Source of the DNA: an uncultured Bacteroidia bacterium
Lineage (GTDB): Bacteria > Bacteroidota > Bacteroidia > Bacteroidales > UBA932
Direction of reading: 5' to 3'
DNA length: 64,000 bases
Assembly (NCBI GenBank): GCA_902782225.1
Contig: CACZMF010000010.1
Coordinates: 27,045-91,044, forward strand
Position 1 is the first letter of the stretch, and every line of letters starts with the position of its first letter. The position numbers and the translations under genes are program-made. A model generated the notes under the pieces. It had not been told where the DNA came from, made no database searches, and worked only from the letters and a program-made list of their open reading frames with translations. Positions 1 through 8,626 of this stretch are shown here, piece by piece.

Positions 1-132
1 CGCGCAGACGGCTCGATAATCCTCCAGGACACCAACAACACCACCGTGGATTTCACGGTCAACGACAAGCCCGAAATCCGCCGCTACGGCGTGAAACGTC
101 CTTCCTGGAGCACCTGGACCACGGCACAATGA
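1..132 (+). CDS. C-terminal end of an unidentified protein (gene starts before the window)
   Basis: An open frame runs from the first base and stops with TGA at 130-132, giving 43 residues that end in a Trp/Pro-rich tail (RPSWSTWTTAQ). The stop overlaps the ATG of the next gene (ATGA), so the two are translationally coupled and probably one operon. In Bacteroidales, beta-barrel genes like the next one often follow a DUF4876-type lipoprotein; that identity is a guess from context only. Confidence 0.6.
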   Translation, partial: RADGSIILQDTNNTTVDFTVNDKPEIRRYGVKRPSWSTWTTAQ

Positions 133-1655
133 CAAGAAAGTCAGCATATATGCTGGCCCTGCTGCTGGTGTCAGCCTTCGCCCGCGCCGGAGCCCCCGGT
201 GACGGAGCTTCGCTGCGCCTGAAGCTCCTGCCCTCTCTCTGGATGGACAGTTCCAATGCCGCAGGCCTGGCCTTCTCCGCCCCCGATCGTTTCAACACCC
301 TGCAGGCCGGCTACGGCCACGAAAGCGGAGATTACCGGAGGATGCAGGAAGGGGCTACGGTCTCCGAGCTCAGCTTCGACACCAGCGGAGCGATGGAAGT
401 GGGCAAGGTGCAGCTCTGGGGACATTTCCGCTACGACAACATCTCCGAGGCCGGCGCCTCGTTCAACACCCTGCTCTACGATCCCTTCGACGAGCGGTTC
501 CTCTACACTGCGGCCGACACCGTGGCCGGGCAGTGGAAGAAGCAGTCATACCTGATGGAATTCAAGGCCGCAATGCCCGTCTCCGAAAGCCTGTCGGCAG
601 GCGTCCACGTGCGCTACAACGACCGTATCGCCGCCGGGCAGATCGACCCGAGGGCCGAGTCCTACAACTACTCGGTCAGCGTCCGGCCGGGCCTGAGCTG
701 GCGCACGGGGAGCAGCATTTTCGGACTTAACGGACTCTATACCAACACCTTCGAGCGCTCCACCCCTTCCATCAGCAACAGCCAGGAAATACAGCGGGTC
801 TTCCTTCTGCGGGGCCTTGGCAACTGGGTGGGCGACCAGATCGGCGGCAGCGGCCTCAGCACCATGTATTTCCGCTGCAACAGCTGGGGAGGCAGCCTGC
901 AGTATTCCCTGGAATCTCCCTTCAAACTGCTGGCGTCCGTGGGATTCACATCCCACTCCACGGCTATACGCGAAAGCGCCACCCAGCCCAAGCCGCACGG
1001 CAGCACCATGCGCCGGGAGTTAGATGCCTCCATCCGCGCGGTCTTCGGAAGCGGGGTCCGGCATAAAGCCGGCCTTTCCGTCTTCGGAGCAAAGACCACA
1101 GGCACCGAACCCACCACCCAGTGGAACACCGCCAGCGGCGAATGGGAGGTGACTTTTTCTGCCGACCAGTGCGATTTCCTCACAGCTGATGCCCTTCTTT
1201 CCTACGAAGCCCTCATCCTCGAGGGTGAATCCTACTCCTGGCGTTTCACAGGCATTGCCGGATTCCAGGCCAAGCAAGACAGCTATGCAGTGCCGGCCGC
1301 CTCATTCAGCTACTCGAACCTGAGTCTTGAAGCCGGAGCGGAGCGCCGGATCGCATTCAAGGGCTCTTCCCTGCTGCTTGGAGCCGGAATCAAAGGCATC
1401 AAGAATCTGGGCCACTCCTACGACTACACCGGCCACCGGACGGGCACGGCTCCTGTCAGGGACCTTTACCCCCACGACATCGCGGTCCTTGGCGCCGACC
1501 TTCTCAGAGGCAGCCTGAGCGCCGAATTCGCCATTGCCCTGGGCAAGGGCCTGAGCCTCGCCCTTGCGGCCGAGGGCTCATATCTCGCCGCATCCTCCGA
1601 CATTGGTCCTCTCAGCCGCTGGGTAGCAGAGGGTGCGGTGAAGTTATATTTTTGA
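129..1655 (+). CDS. Outer-membrane beta-barrel protein, DUF6850-like
   Basis: 508 residues with an N-terminal signal peptide (MTRKSAYMLALLLVSAFARA) and a body rich in alternating aromatic and polar strands. The protein ends in Phe (VKLYF), the C-terminal signature of outer-membrane barrels recognised by BamA. Repeated glycine-rich, aromatic strand patterns support a large barrel of 14 or more strands. It resembles the DUF6850 family of Bacteroidales, which occurs beside DUF4876 lipoproteins and TonB-dependent receptors; the family name is recalled, not searched. Start ATG overlaps the stop of the upstream gene. A strong hairpin terminator follows the stop at once. Substrate or partner is unknown. 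Confidence 0.7.
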   Translation: MTRKSAYMLALLLVSAFARAGAPGDGASLRLKLLPSLWMDSSNAAGLAFSAPDRFNTLQAGYGHESGDYRRMQEGATVSELSFDTSGAMEVGKVQLWGHFRYDNISEAGASFNTLLYDPFDERFLYTAADTVAGQWKKQSYLMEFKAAMPVSESLSAGVHVRYNDRIAAGQIDPRAESYNYSVSVRPGLSWRTGSSIFGLNGLYTNTFERSTPSISNSQEIQRVFLLRGLGNWVGDQIGGSGLSTMYFRCNSWGGSLQYSLESPFKLLASVGFTSHSTAIRESATQPKPHGSTMRRELDASIRAVFGSGVRHKAGLSVFGAKTTGTEPTTQWNTASGEWEVTFSADQCDFLTADALLSYEALILEGESYSWRFTGIAGFQAKQDSYAVPAASFSYSNLSLEAGAERRIAFKGSSLLLGAGIKGIKNLGHSYDYTGHRTGTAPVRDLYPHDIAVLGADLLRGSLSAEFAIALGKGLSLALAAEGSYLAASSDIGPLSRWVAEGAVKLYF

Positions 1656-1658
1656 CAG

Positions 1659-1684
1659 AAAAAGCCCGGCGAACCGGGCTTTTT
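1659..1684. terminator. Bidirectional intrinsic terminator
   Basis: Perfect 11-bp stem AAAAAGCCCGG / CCGGGCTTTTT with a CGAA tetraloop. The A and T runs on both sides let it terminate the barrel gene from the left and the convergent GLUG lipoprotein from the right. Confidence 0.9.
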
Positions 1685-1705
1685 CATATTCAGCTGGACC
1701 GAGGC

Positions 1706-4700
1706 TTAGTCTGCCTTGCGGATGCAACGCAGCTCCATTCCGTGGAGATAGTTGCCGTAGCTCAGCATAAGCTTGCCAAGAGGACTGGCGGCGGTGAAAG
1801 TGCTCATCATACAGAAGTACTGCACATTGTTGCCTGCCGCGTTAGGCATGTAAGGCGTAGAGCACATGACCTGGTTGAGTGCGGGCTTGCCGACCCACTC
1901 GGAAACTGAGCAGGTGTTTTCCTTGGTTGCAGCCGCGTTATATTTTCCAGTCTGCGACAGGCTGGTCTTGGCACGTACTCCGAGGAACGCGAAATTCCAT
2001 CCGGCGTCATTGAACGCAGGAATGCTGGAGCCCGAATACGCAGCGACCCAATACACGGCGCTGGCGTCTGCCACAGCAGAAGTCTCGGGATTCACCGGCA
2101 GGGAGTCATCTTTGTTGGAAGCGCCAACGAGTTTCAGGAAGTCTGCACGGGTAGGGATGTACCAGCCCGGAGGGCAGATGCCCTGGACGCCTTCGAAGTC
2201 GCGGAAGTTGCCAATAACTGCGCCGGCCTGATATTCAGCCTTGGTGCCATAGGTGATTGCATCCTGGGCAACACCGAAAGCGGTAGGATAATCGTAGAGG
2301 TAGCCGTCTTTGAAATCGGTCCTTGCGGTCGTGTTGGTGCCGTCGGTAGTGTAGGTGTACCATATACCTGCATCCTCGACAGGGTCGGAGGAAACGGTCT
2401 TTCCTTCAGGCACATAGGCCATAGGAGCAGCCATCCACCAGCGGCCGTCGGCAAGCTTCACGAGAGGGTACTCCTTCCCGTGGTAGGTGAACTTGTTGTT
2501 CGCCAGATCCTCGACGAATACGGGAGCCTTGAAATTAGTGTATATAACGTGAAGACCGGAAGTGTTATTCTTTGAGCCGCTGACAAGGGACTCGAAATTG
2601 GTAGCGTCCACAGTAGTACCGTTAACGGAACCGGCTACCGAGATAGGTGATTCTGTCGTACCGAGGACAATATCCTTATCGTCGCCGTTGAACAGACCTA
2701 CCACGAGACCGGTAGCATCAGCAGGTCCGCCTATCAATGTGCAGTCCACGGAACATCCGTCCATACCGGTGAATGCTACGTTGCCCAGATTGCCCACAAG
2801 GCCGCCAAGAGCATTGATAGTGCACTGCGCTTCCACGGTGCCTCCGGCGGTACAGTTGGAGAAGGTATGAGCCTGGCTGTGGAAACCTGCAATGGAACCG
2901 GCGACAGAACCGGAATCTGCACTTATAATGGTAATTTTTCCTGTGTTGCTGCATCCGTCCATACGGCCTGTGCCGCCATGGATACCGCCGGCACGGATTT
3001 TAATACCTGCTCCTTCATAAGTGATGTCTCCGGAATTGTTGCAGTTCTTTGCAGTATACGGAGTCGAAGAATTTTCAGAACCAGGCCAGCCGGAAATACC
3101 GCCGATGGCATTGTTGGTCGAATGGGTATTGTCGGTCTTGTAATACAGGTTGCCGGTGTTGTTGCAATTCTCAAGGGTAAACTTGTTGAGTTTGTTGTTG
3201 TCTGTACCTCCGCTTGTAGTCGTTCCGCTGAAATTGTATCCAGAACCGACGATACCGCCGATATAGAAGGTATAACCCGCATTCTTGGGAGTGAAAGCAG
3301 TACCGTTGCCCAGAACGACAGACACATCTCCGTGGTTGTCGCAACCTGTCATAGGACCGGAGCAGTCGCCGACCAGGCCGCCAACCGAAGGACGTGCGGC
3401 GGTGTGGGTACCGTCGGTGCTGGAAGGATTGTTGAGAGTCAGGCTGACCTTGCCAAAATTCTCACAATCGGTAAACACGGGATTCGTGCCGGTTGCGGAC
3501 ACAAGGCCACCGGCAGTCAAACCGGCAGTGATGGCATTTGTACCATTATAAACTTTAGAGTTGATATCACCGATACCATTACGGCCGTTGATACGGGCAG
3601 CAGTCACGGTCACGTCGCCACGGTTCACGCAGCCGGACATGGTGTTGCTTGCAAAATAGCCCGCAATACCTGCAACGAAGGTAGCTTTCAGGGATGCACC
3701 GGACTGGAACGTGATCTTGCCGGTGTTCACGCAATCGGTAGTGGCACCTGTGGTGTAGCTGGACACACCGGCGAGGCAAAGTGCTGCCTCATGCCCGGCG
3801 CAGATGAAAGACACGTTTCCGGTGTTCTTCACCTTGATATTGTTGCTGCCATTGGTGGTTCCGCCTGCGACACCGCCCATGTAGAAGTTCTTGGTATTAG
3901 TTCCCGAGCAGGTTATCGAAAGAGCACCGTTATTGATGCATTCACTCAAGTTGTTAAGTGTCGAGCCACCCATGGAACCGACTATGGTTCCGACATACTG
4001 GGTACCGCCGGTATTGGCAACAGTAGTGATGATCATATCACCGTTATTGACACAGTTCTCAATGGTCAGGGCATCACTCGCAGAGGGGGATGTCGATACA
4101 CCGACAATGGCGCCGAGACGGCCGCCCTTGAAATTCACATCGGTGCCGCTGATATCGGCATTATTGGTGATACCGCAGACCCTTCCGAGGTTGCTTACCA
4201 CGACAAATGCGAAGTTGGTAATTTCGGCGGGAAGAGAGAGCTGGCAGCTTGCATCGAGCGTGAAATCCTTCACGGTTCCCTTGTTTTCAGCGAACAGTGC
4301 CGTGCCGTTGGAGGTCCAGTTCTTCAGGCTGAGGCCCTGGCCGTCGAAGGTGCCGGCGAAAGACGTTGCAGTGGGGAGAGTGACTCCGGTCAGGTCGATG
4401 TCGGACGTAAGCCTCACTTCCTCATCAGCCTTATAGGAGGCTGCGTTGTTGAGGAAGAACACCAGTTCATCGGCATTTGAGATATTCTGGATCATGCTGA
4501 CCGCCTTTGCGTTGGTGGCGACATCGCCAAGGTCAATCACCTGATTGCGCTGGAATTCTCCTTCAGCGTCAGTGGAGAGCACCTTGATGGAGCCGCCGAC
4601 ATAGGAACGCACGGTGAAACCCTTGTAGGCCCCGGGAGCGATTGCGGCGTAGTAGACCTGATCCTTGACAAAGCCATCCACGCACGCAATTTCGATGGAA

Positions 4701-5314
4701 GAAGAAACTGCATCGGCAGGGGCGATAGCGGGAGCTGCATCAGCGTCCACAGTCACGGACACTTCTCCGGAGAGGGATCCGGCCGTGTCGGCGGAAATCT
4801 TCACCCTGCTAACTCCGTCCACGCCCACCGTGAATTTCAGGAGGGTGGGGATGTTCTTGAAGGTCGGAACTGCAGTTGCATCGGCAAAGTATGCCACGGA
4901 GGCAAGGGCATCCGGGTCGACGCTCTGGCTGGGAAGGACACGCTGATCCGTGATATCCATCTTCACCACTTTTTCCTTGTCCCAGGTCACGGCCTTCTCA
5001 TAGGGATAAGCCGCAACGAAACTGGTAGTTCCTTCGGGGACCGAACCCTCGATCTTCACGGAAGTTCCTTCAACTTTGGTGACGCTGAATTCATTGGGCT
5101 CGACAGATGCCGGAGTGAACACAGCAACTTTCTCACCGACTTCCCACACGACCTGTTTGCCGTTGAGAGAGGCTTTGGAATCTACATCGCACTGGGCGGT
5201 AAGGGTCAGCTGGACGTAACCGGGTTTAACGGCTACTTCTTCTTTTGCAATCTCCTTCTTGCAGGAGACAAGGGCAGCAATCGCAATCGCTGCAAAGAAC
5301 AAATACTTCTTCAT
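1706..5314 (-). CDS. Large surface lipoprotein with GLUG-type repeats and C-terminal FISUMP domain
   Basis: 1,202 residues from the ATG at 5314 (an in-frame ATG at 5323 is possible; 5314 gives the MKKYL start shared with the paralogue). Lipoprotein signal: hydrophobic stretch then LVSC-KKE. Residues about 25-270 form a beta-rich N-terminal region. From about 290 to 930 there is a long array of degenerate repeats of the GGxVG / NxGxI type with Cys-Asn-Asn-x-Gly motifs, expected to fold as a right-handed beta-helix (GLUG type). From about 970 the protein has a FISUMP-like domain (DGRWWMAAPMAY, YLYDYPTAFG, GICPPGWYIPTRADF). It is a tandem paralogue of 5623-8439, which lacks the FISUMP part. Probably cell-surface adhesion or binding; this role is inferred. 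A small ORF ends 13 bases upstream of the chosen start. Confidence 0.8.
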   Translation of the reverse strand: MKKYLFFAAIAIAALVSCKKEIAKEEVAVKPGYVQLTLTAQCDVDSKASLNGKQVVWEVGEKVAVFTPASVEPNEFSVTKVEGTSVKIEGSVPEGTTSFVAAYPYEKAVTWDKEKVVKMDITDQRVLPSQSVDPDALASVAYFADATAVPTFKNIPTLLKFTVGVDGVSRVKISADTAGSLSGEVSVTVDADAAPAIAPADAVSSSIEIACVDGFVKDQVYYAAIAPGAYKGFTVRSYVGGSIKVLSTDAEGEFQRNQVIDLGDVATNAKAVSMIQNISNADELVFFLNNAASYKADEEVRLTSDIDLTGVTLPTATSFAGTFDGQGLSLKNWTSNGTALFAENKGTVKDFTLDASCQLSLPAEITNFAFVVVSNLGRVCGITNNADISGTDVNFKGGRLGAIVGVSTSPSASDALTIENCVNNGDMIITTVANTGGTQYVGTIVGSMGGSTLNNLSECINNGALSITCSGTNTKNFYMGGVAGGTTNGSNNIKVKNTGNVSFICAGHEAALCLAGVSSYTTGATTDCVNTGKITFQSGASLKATFVAGIAGYFASNTMSGCVNRGDVTVTAARINGRNGIGDINSKVYNGTNAITAGLTAGGLVSATGTNPVFTDCENFGKVSLTLNNPSSTDGTHTAARPSVGGLVGDCSGPMTGCDNHGDVSVVLGNGTAFTPKNAGYTFYIGGIVGSGYNFSGTTTSGGTDNNKLNKFTLENCNNTGNLYYKTDNTHSTNNAIGGISGWPGSENSSTPYTAKNCNNSGDITYEGAGIKIRAGGIHGGTGRMDGCSNTGKITIISADSGSVAGSIAGFHSQAHTFSNCTAGGTVEAQCTINALGGLVGNLGNVAFTGMDGCSVDCTLIGGPADATGLVVGLFNGDDKDIVLGTTESPISVAGSVNGTTVDATNFESLVSGSKNNTSGLHVIYTNFKAPVFVEDLANNKFTYHGKEYPLVKLADGRWWMAAPMAYVPEGKTVSSDPVEDAGIWYTYTTDGTNTTARTDFKDGYLYDYPTAFGVAQDAITYGTKAEYQAGAVIGNFRDFEGVQGICPPGWYIPTRADFLKLVGASNKDDSLPVNPETSAVADASAVYWVAAYSGSSIPAFNDAGWNFAFLGVRAKTSLSQTGKYNAAATKENTCSVSEWVGKPALNQVMCSTPYMPNAAGNNVQYFCMMSTFTAASPLGKLMLSYGNYLHGMELRCIRKAD

Positions 5315-5326
5315 AGCGCTCATCGA

Positions 5327-5464
5327 TTACCAGTTAAACGGGACATCATCAGTATAATCCTCTGTACCCCCAGTAGGACTCTGGCAGAGAAGGGCCTCCA
5401 GGCACTCCTCCGCTGTTTCACAAACCGGGGCGGTGTAGGCCCCGAAAAATGCTTTTTTGACCAT
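5327..5464 (-). CDS. Small protein (45 aa) preceding a surface lipoprotein, YxAP/LCxSP type
   Basis: Unannotated short frame from ATG at 5464 to TAA at 5327, 45 residues. Key residues: Gly8-Ala9-Tyr10, Ala12-Pro13, Cys15-Glu16, Leu26-Cys27, Ser29-Pro30, Thr34-Glu35-Asp36 and a final Phe-Asn-Trp. It aligns without gaps to the small ORF at 8453-8590, with 22 identical residues out of 45. It has no signal peptide and no membrane segment. It lies between a good promoter (5526-5555) and the lipoprotein start 13 bases downstream, so it is very likely translated and co-transcribed. No function is known to me; similar short YxxP...ExxL peptides precede many Bacteroidales surface genes. Confidence 0.75.
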   Translation of the reverse strand: MVKKAFFGAYTAPVCETAEECLEALLCQSPTGGTEDYTDDVPFNW

Positions 5465-5525
5465 ATTTTATATATAAAAAAAGAATTATCGGACTTGTCA
5501 AAAAATACTTCCCAATTTAACCTCA

Positions 5526-5555
5526 CAAATATAATAATTTCCGAAAATAAACAAA
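5526..5555 (-). promoter_or_regulatory. Bacteroidetes-type promoter for the small ORF and GLUG lipoprotein
   Basis: On the minus strand TTTG (5555-5552) is followed after 18 bases by TATATTTG (5533-5526), matching the Bacteroidetes sigma consensus. It is 62 bases upstream of the small-ORF ATG. Confidence 0.65.
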
Positions 5556-5577
5556 ACAACTTGACCACAAAACGGAA

Positions 5578-5602
5578 AAGGCCGCCCCGGAGGACGGCCT
5601 TA
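5578..5602 (-). terminator. Intrinsic terminator of the second GLUG lipoprotein
   Basis: Minus strand reads AAGGCCGTCC...GGCGGCCTTTT followed by a T-rich stretch, about 20 bases after the stop of the 5623-8439 gene. It separates the two GLUG transcription units. Confidence 0.75.
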
Positions 5603-5622
5603 ATCCAAGAATCATTTATCTA

Positions 5623-8439
5623 TCAGAAACTTGCGTAGACGGTATGCGCTTCCGAACTGTATCCGGTAGCACCACAGAGCAGGTCTGCATAGTTGCCTGC
5701 GGTCACAGCGGTGCCGTTCACGGAACCGGCGACCTTGATAGGGTTCTCAGAGGTGCCGAGGGTGATGGTCTTCGTGCCGTTGAAATAGCCGACCACAAGA
5801 CCGGTCTTGCCGTCAGGGCCTCCGGTGAGGGTGCAGTTGACGGAGCATCCTTCCATACCGGAGAACTCGACGTTGCCCAGGTTGCCCACGATGCCGCCGA
5901 GAGCGTTGCAGGGAACTTCGGCCACGACTGAGCCTTCAGCGGAGCAGCCGGTCAGGGTGTGGGCCTGGCTGTGGAAGCCGGCAAGGCTGCCGAGCACGGA
6001 TCCGCTCTGGCCGGATTCGAGCTTGATGATGCCGGTGTTGACGCAACCTTCCATACGGCCTGTGCCGCCGTGGATACCGCCAATCCTGCACTTGCAGTTG
6101 CCCTTGCCGGTGATGTTGCCGGAGTTGCGGCAATTGCGGGCCACATAGACCGCCGTCTGGTCCTCAGACTGGGGCCAGCCGACTATACCGCCATAGGCGT
6201 GGTTGGTGGTGTGGTCGTTGTCGGTATATACCGTCACGTTTCCGCTGTTGTTGCAGGACTCCAGCGTGAAATTGTTGGCATAATTGGTGTCCTTGCCGCC
6301 TGAAGTCTTGGCTCCGCTCCAGTTGTAGCTGGATCCGACGATACCGCCCACGTAGAGGGTATAACCGGCATTCCTGCCCGTGAACGAAGTCCCGCCGTTG
6401 TTGATGGACACATTCACGTCGCCATAGTTGTTGCAGTTGGTCATCGGGCCGGAGCAGTCGCCCACGAGGCCGCCCATCGAAGGACGTGCAGCAGTGTGGG
6501 TGCCATAAGTTGTACTGCCTCCGTCCGTAGGATCGGTCAGGGTGAGGGTCACAGTGCCGTGGTTGTCCGAGTTCTCGAACACAGGATTCTTTCCTGTTGC
6601 GGACACGAGGCCACCGATCGTGAGGCCCGCAGCAATCGCATTGGTGCCGACATAGGCTTTGCTGTTGATGTCGCCGATACCGTTACGGCCGTTGATGAAA
6701 CCGCCCTGGACGGTCACGGCGCCGCGGTTCACGCAGCCGGACATGGTGTTGCTGGCGAAGTAGCCTGCAATACCTGCGCAGAAAGTCGCCTTGATGTTCT
6801 TCTCGCTGATATATGACACCGCGCCTGTGTTCTCGCAGTCGATGACGCTTCCGGTCGTGTAGCTGGTGATACCGGCAATGATCATTGCGCAGTCGTGGCC
6901 CTTGCAGTTGAACGTGATGTCGCCGGTGTTCTTCAGGCGCAGGTTGTCGGAGCCGTTGGTGGTGCCGCCGGCAACGCCGCCGATGTAGAAATTGCTGGTG
7001 TCGATACCGGTATGGGTGATGGTAATCTTACCATTGTTGGTGCAGTCCTTCAGCATATTGTCATCGGAATAGCCCATAGATCCGACAATGGTGCCGATAT
7101 ACTGGGTGCCGCCGGTATTTGCCGTACCGGTGATGGTGAGATTGCCGTTGTTGACACAGCTGTCGATGGTGATTCCGCGCTCGAGGCCAGTTGCATCGCA
7201 AAGACCCACGATGATGGCAGTGCGGCCGGCAGCATAGGAATCGATAGTGCCGGTCACGTCGGCGTTATTGATGATGTTTGCCACCATGCCGGTGCAGGTC
7301 TTTGCAACGAATGCGAAAGCTCCGGAGAGCGTGGAAGGGAGGGTCAGATTGCAGCTCGCATCGATGACAAGGCCCTCGATCACGCCAGTGTTGGTGCCGA
7401 ACAGGGCCACACCGTCGGAGGTCCAGTTCTTAAGGCTGCAGCCCTGGCCGTGGAACTGGCCGGCCCAGCTTTCAGCTGTGGTGAGCGTGATACCGGACAG
7501 GTCGATGTCGCCTCCGAGATACACCTCGTCGTCCTGCGTGTAGGTGGATGCCTCTGCAAGGAATTCCTTAAGCTCCTCGCCGGTTGTGATAAACTCATAC
7601 TTGAAGGCCACATCCTTCAGGGCGTCGCCGACGTTGTAGCCCTTGTTGCGTTCGAAGGCCTTGACTCCTTCGGACGTCCTGTGCCCGGACTTGCCGCCTG
7701 CCTTGGCAATCATCATAAAATCCTTGGCCTCGGGGCAGGGAGGCACGACAGCGTAGTACTTCTTGTCCTTCGCAAAGCCTTCGTTGGTGAAAACGGTGGT
7801 GGCGAAACCTCCCACGAGGTTGGTCACGACGGGAGCGTCGCTGCTGGTGCTCACCTCCACGGAGATATCTCCGGGAGCATATTCGGTGCTGGTGAAATCA
7901 GTGGCGAACACAACACCGTTGACGCCAGTGACGTTGCTCATCTCGAACTCGATCATCGAGAACACGTTCTTGAACTGGGCCTTGGCGGATGCGCTGGCAA
8001 AATAGGCCACGGAAGACATAGCAGAAGGGTCGATAGTGCCTCCGGCAGGAAGATCCTGAACATCCGGAATATGCATGTTGACCACGTTGCCGCTGCGGCT
8101 GACGGCCTGGGCGGCGGGATACACGGCAATGAAAGATTCGGTGCCGGCAGGCACGGAGCCGCTGAGCTTCACGGCATCGAAATCCACTGCTGTGACCGTG
8201 AAGGTCTCGGCAGTCGTCGAAGCGTCGGGATACACGGCGACCTGGTCGCCGACGGCCCAGACCACGGTGTTGCCGTCGAGGACGGCCTTGGAACCGGCCT
8301 CGAGGCCGGCGGTGAGGGAAACTTCCACATAGCCGTCACGGACGGGAGCTACGGGAATTTCATCGACTGATGCGGCCTCCTTCTGGCAGGAGACGAGCGC
8401 GGCACATGCAATCGCCGCAAAAGCAAAATACTTCTTCAT
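5623..8439 (-). CDS. Surface lipoprotein with GLUG-type repeats (paralogue without FISUMP)
   Basis: 938 residues from the ATG at 8439 (upstream in-frame ATGs at 8451 and 8472 exist; 8439 gives MKKYFAF and a normal lipoprotein signal ending LVSC-QKE). N-terminal region to about 290 is beta-rich. From about 300 to 900 it has the same beta-helix repeat array as its neighbour, with near-identical stretches such as FYIGGVAGGTTNGS and GRNGIGDINSK. It stops about where the neighbour's FISUMP domain would begin. The pair probably arose by tandem duplication. Its small ORF partner lies 13 bases upstream. Expected location: outer-membrane surface, anchored through Cys. Ligand unknown. Confidence 0.8.
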   Translation of the reverse strand: MKKYFAFAAIACAALVSCQKEAASVDEIPVAPVRDGYVEVSLTAGLEAGSKAVLDGNTVVWAVGDQVAVYPDASTTAETFTVTAVDFDAVKLSGSVPAGTESFIAVYPAAQAVSRSGNVVNMHIPDVQDLPAGGTIDPSAMSSVAYFASASAKAQFKNVFSMIEFEMSNVTGVNGVVFATDFTSTEYAPGDISVEVSTSSDAPVVTNLVGGFATTVFTNEGFAKDKKYYAVVPPCPEAKDFMMIAKAGGKSGHRTSEGVKAFERNKGYNVGDALKDVAFKYEFITTGEELKEFLAEASTYTQDDEVYLGGDIDLSGITLTTAESWAGQFHGQGCSLKNWTSDGVALFGTNTGVIEGLVIDASCNLTLPSTLSGAFAFVAKTCTGMVANIINNADVTGTIDSYAAGRTAIIVGLCDATGLERGITIDSCVNNGNLTITGTANTGGTQYIGTIVGSMGYSDDNMLKDCTNNGKITITHTGIDTSNFYIGGVAGGTTNGSDNLRLKNTGDITFNCKGHDCAMIIAGITSYTTGSVIDCENTGAVSYISEKNIKATFCAGIAGYFASNTMSGCVNRGAVTVQGGFINGRNGIGDINSKAYVGTNAIAAGLTIGGLVSATGKNPVFENSDNHGTVTLTLTDPTDGGSTTYGTHTAARPSMGGLVGDCSGPMTNCNNYGDVNVSINNGGTSFTGRNAGYTLYVGGIVGSSYNWSGAKTSGGKDTNYANNFTLESCNNSGNVTVYTDNDHTTNHAYGGIVGWPQSEDQTAVYVARNCRNSGNITGKGNCKCRIGGIHGGTGRMEGCVNTGIIKLESGQSGSVLGSLAGFHSQAHTLTGCSAEGSVVAEVPCNALGGIVGNLGNVEFSGMEGCSVNCTLTGGPDGKTGLVVGYFNGTKTITLGTSENPIKVAGSVNGTAVTAGNYADLLCGATGYSSEAHTVYASF

Positions 8440-8452
8440 AGGGCGATACATT

Positions 8453-8590
8453 TTACCAGGTGAAATCTTCAAAGCCGCCGAAATCTTCGGTCATGCCTTC
8501 AGGGCTCTCGCAGAGAACGCTTTCGCAATACTTCTCCGACAGTTCACAGAAAGGAGCGACATAGGCTCCGGAAGTGTGTTTTTTTAGCAT
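8453..8590 (-). CDS. Small protein (45 aa) preceding a surface lipoprotein, second copy
   Basis: ATG at 8590, TAA at 8453, 45 residues. It is a gap-free paralogue of 5327-5464 with conserved GAY (8-10), AP (12-13), CE (15-16), LC (26-27), SP (29-30), TED (34-36) and a final Phe-Thr-Trp. Both the spacing to the lipoprotein and the total length are conserved, which argues for a maintained gene. It begins 36 bases after the stop of the PHP-domain gene with no terminator between, so it may be read from that promoter. Confidence 0.75.
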   Translation of the reverse strand: MLKKHTSGAYVAPFCELSEKYCESVLCESPEGMTEDFGGFEDFTW

Positions 8591-8626
8591 AATGAAGTTA
8601 TGGAATTAGTGATAGATTATGTTGTC

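Noticed and set aside
2867-4480. A 537-residue open frame opposite the first GLUG lipoprotein
   Set aside because: It lies wholly antisense to a well-supported gene and has a repetitive, Cys/Gly/Thr-rich composition expected from reading repeat codons backwards.
5320-5568. An 82-residue minus-strand frame between the GLUG genes
   Set aside because: It overlaps the promoter and is in another frame from the 45-residue ORF, which has a conserved paralogue.
6895-8370. A 491-residue open frame opposite the second GLUG lipoprotein
   Set aside because: Same kind of antisense shadow; no start context and no recognisable motif.
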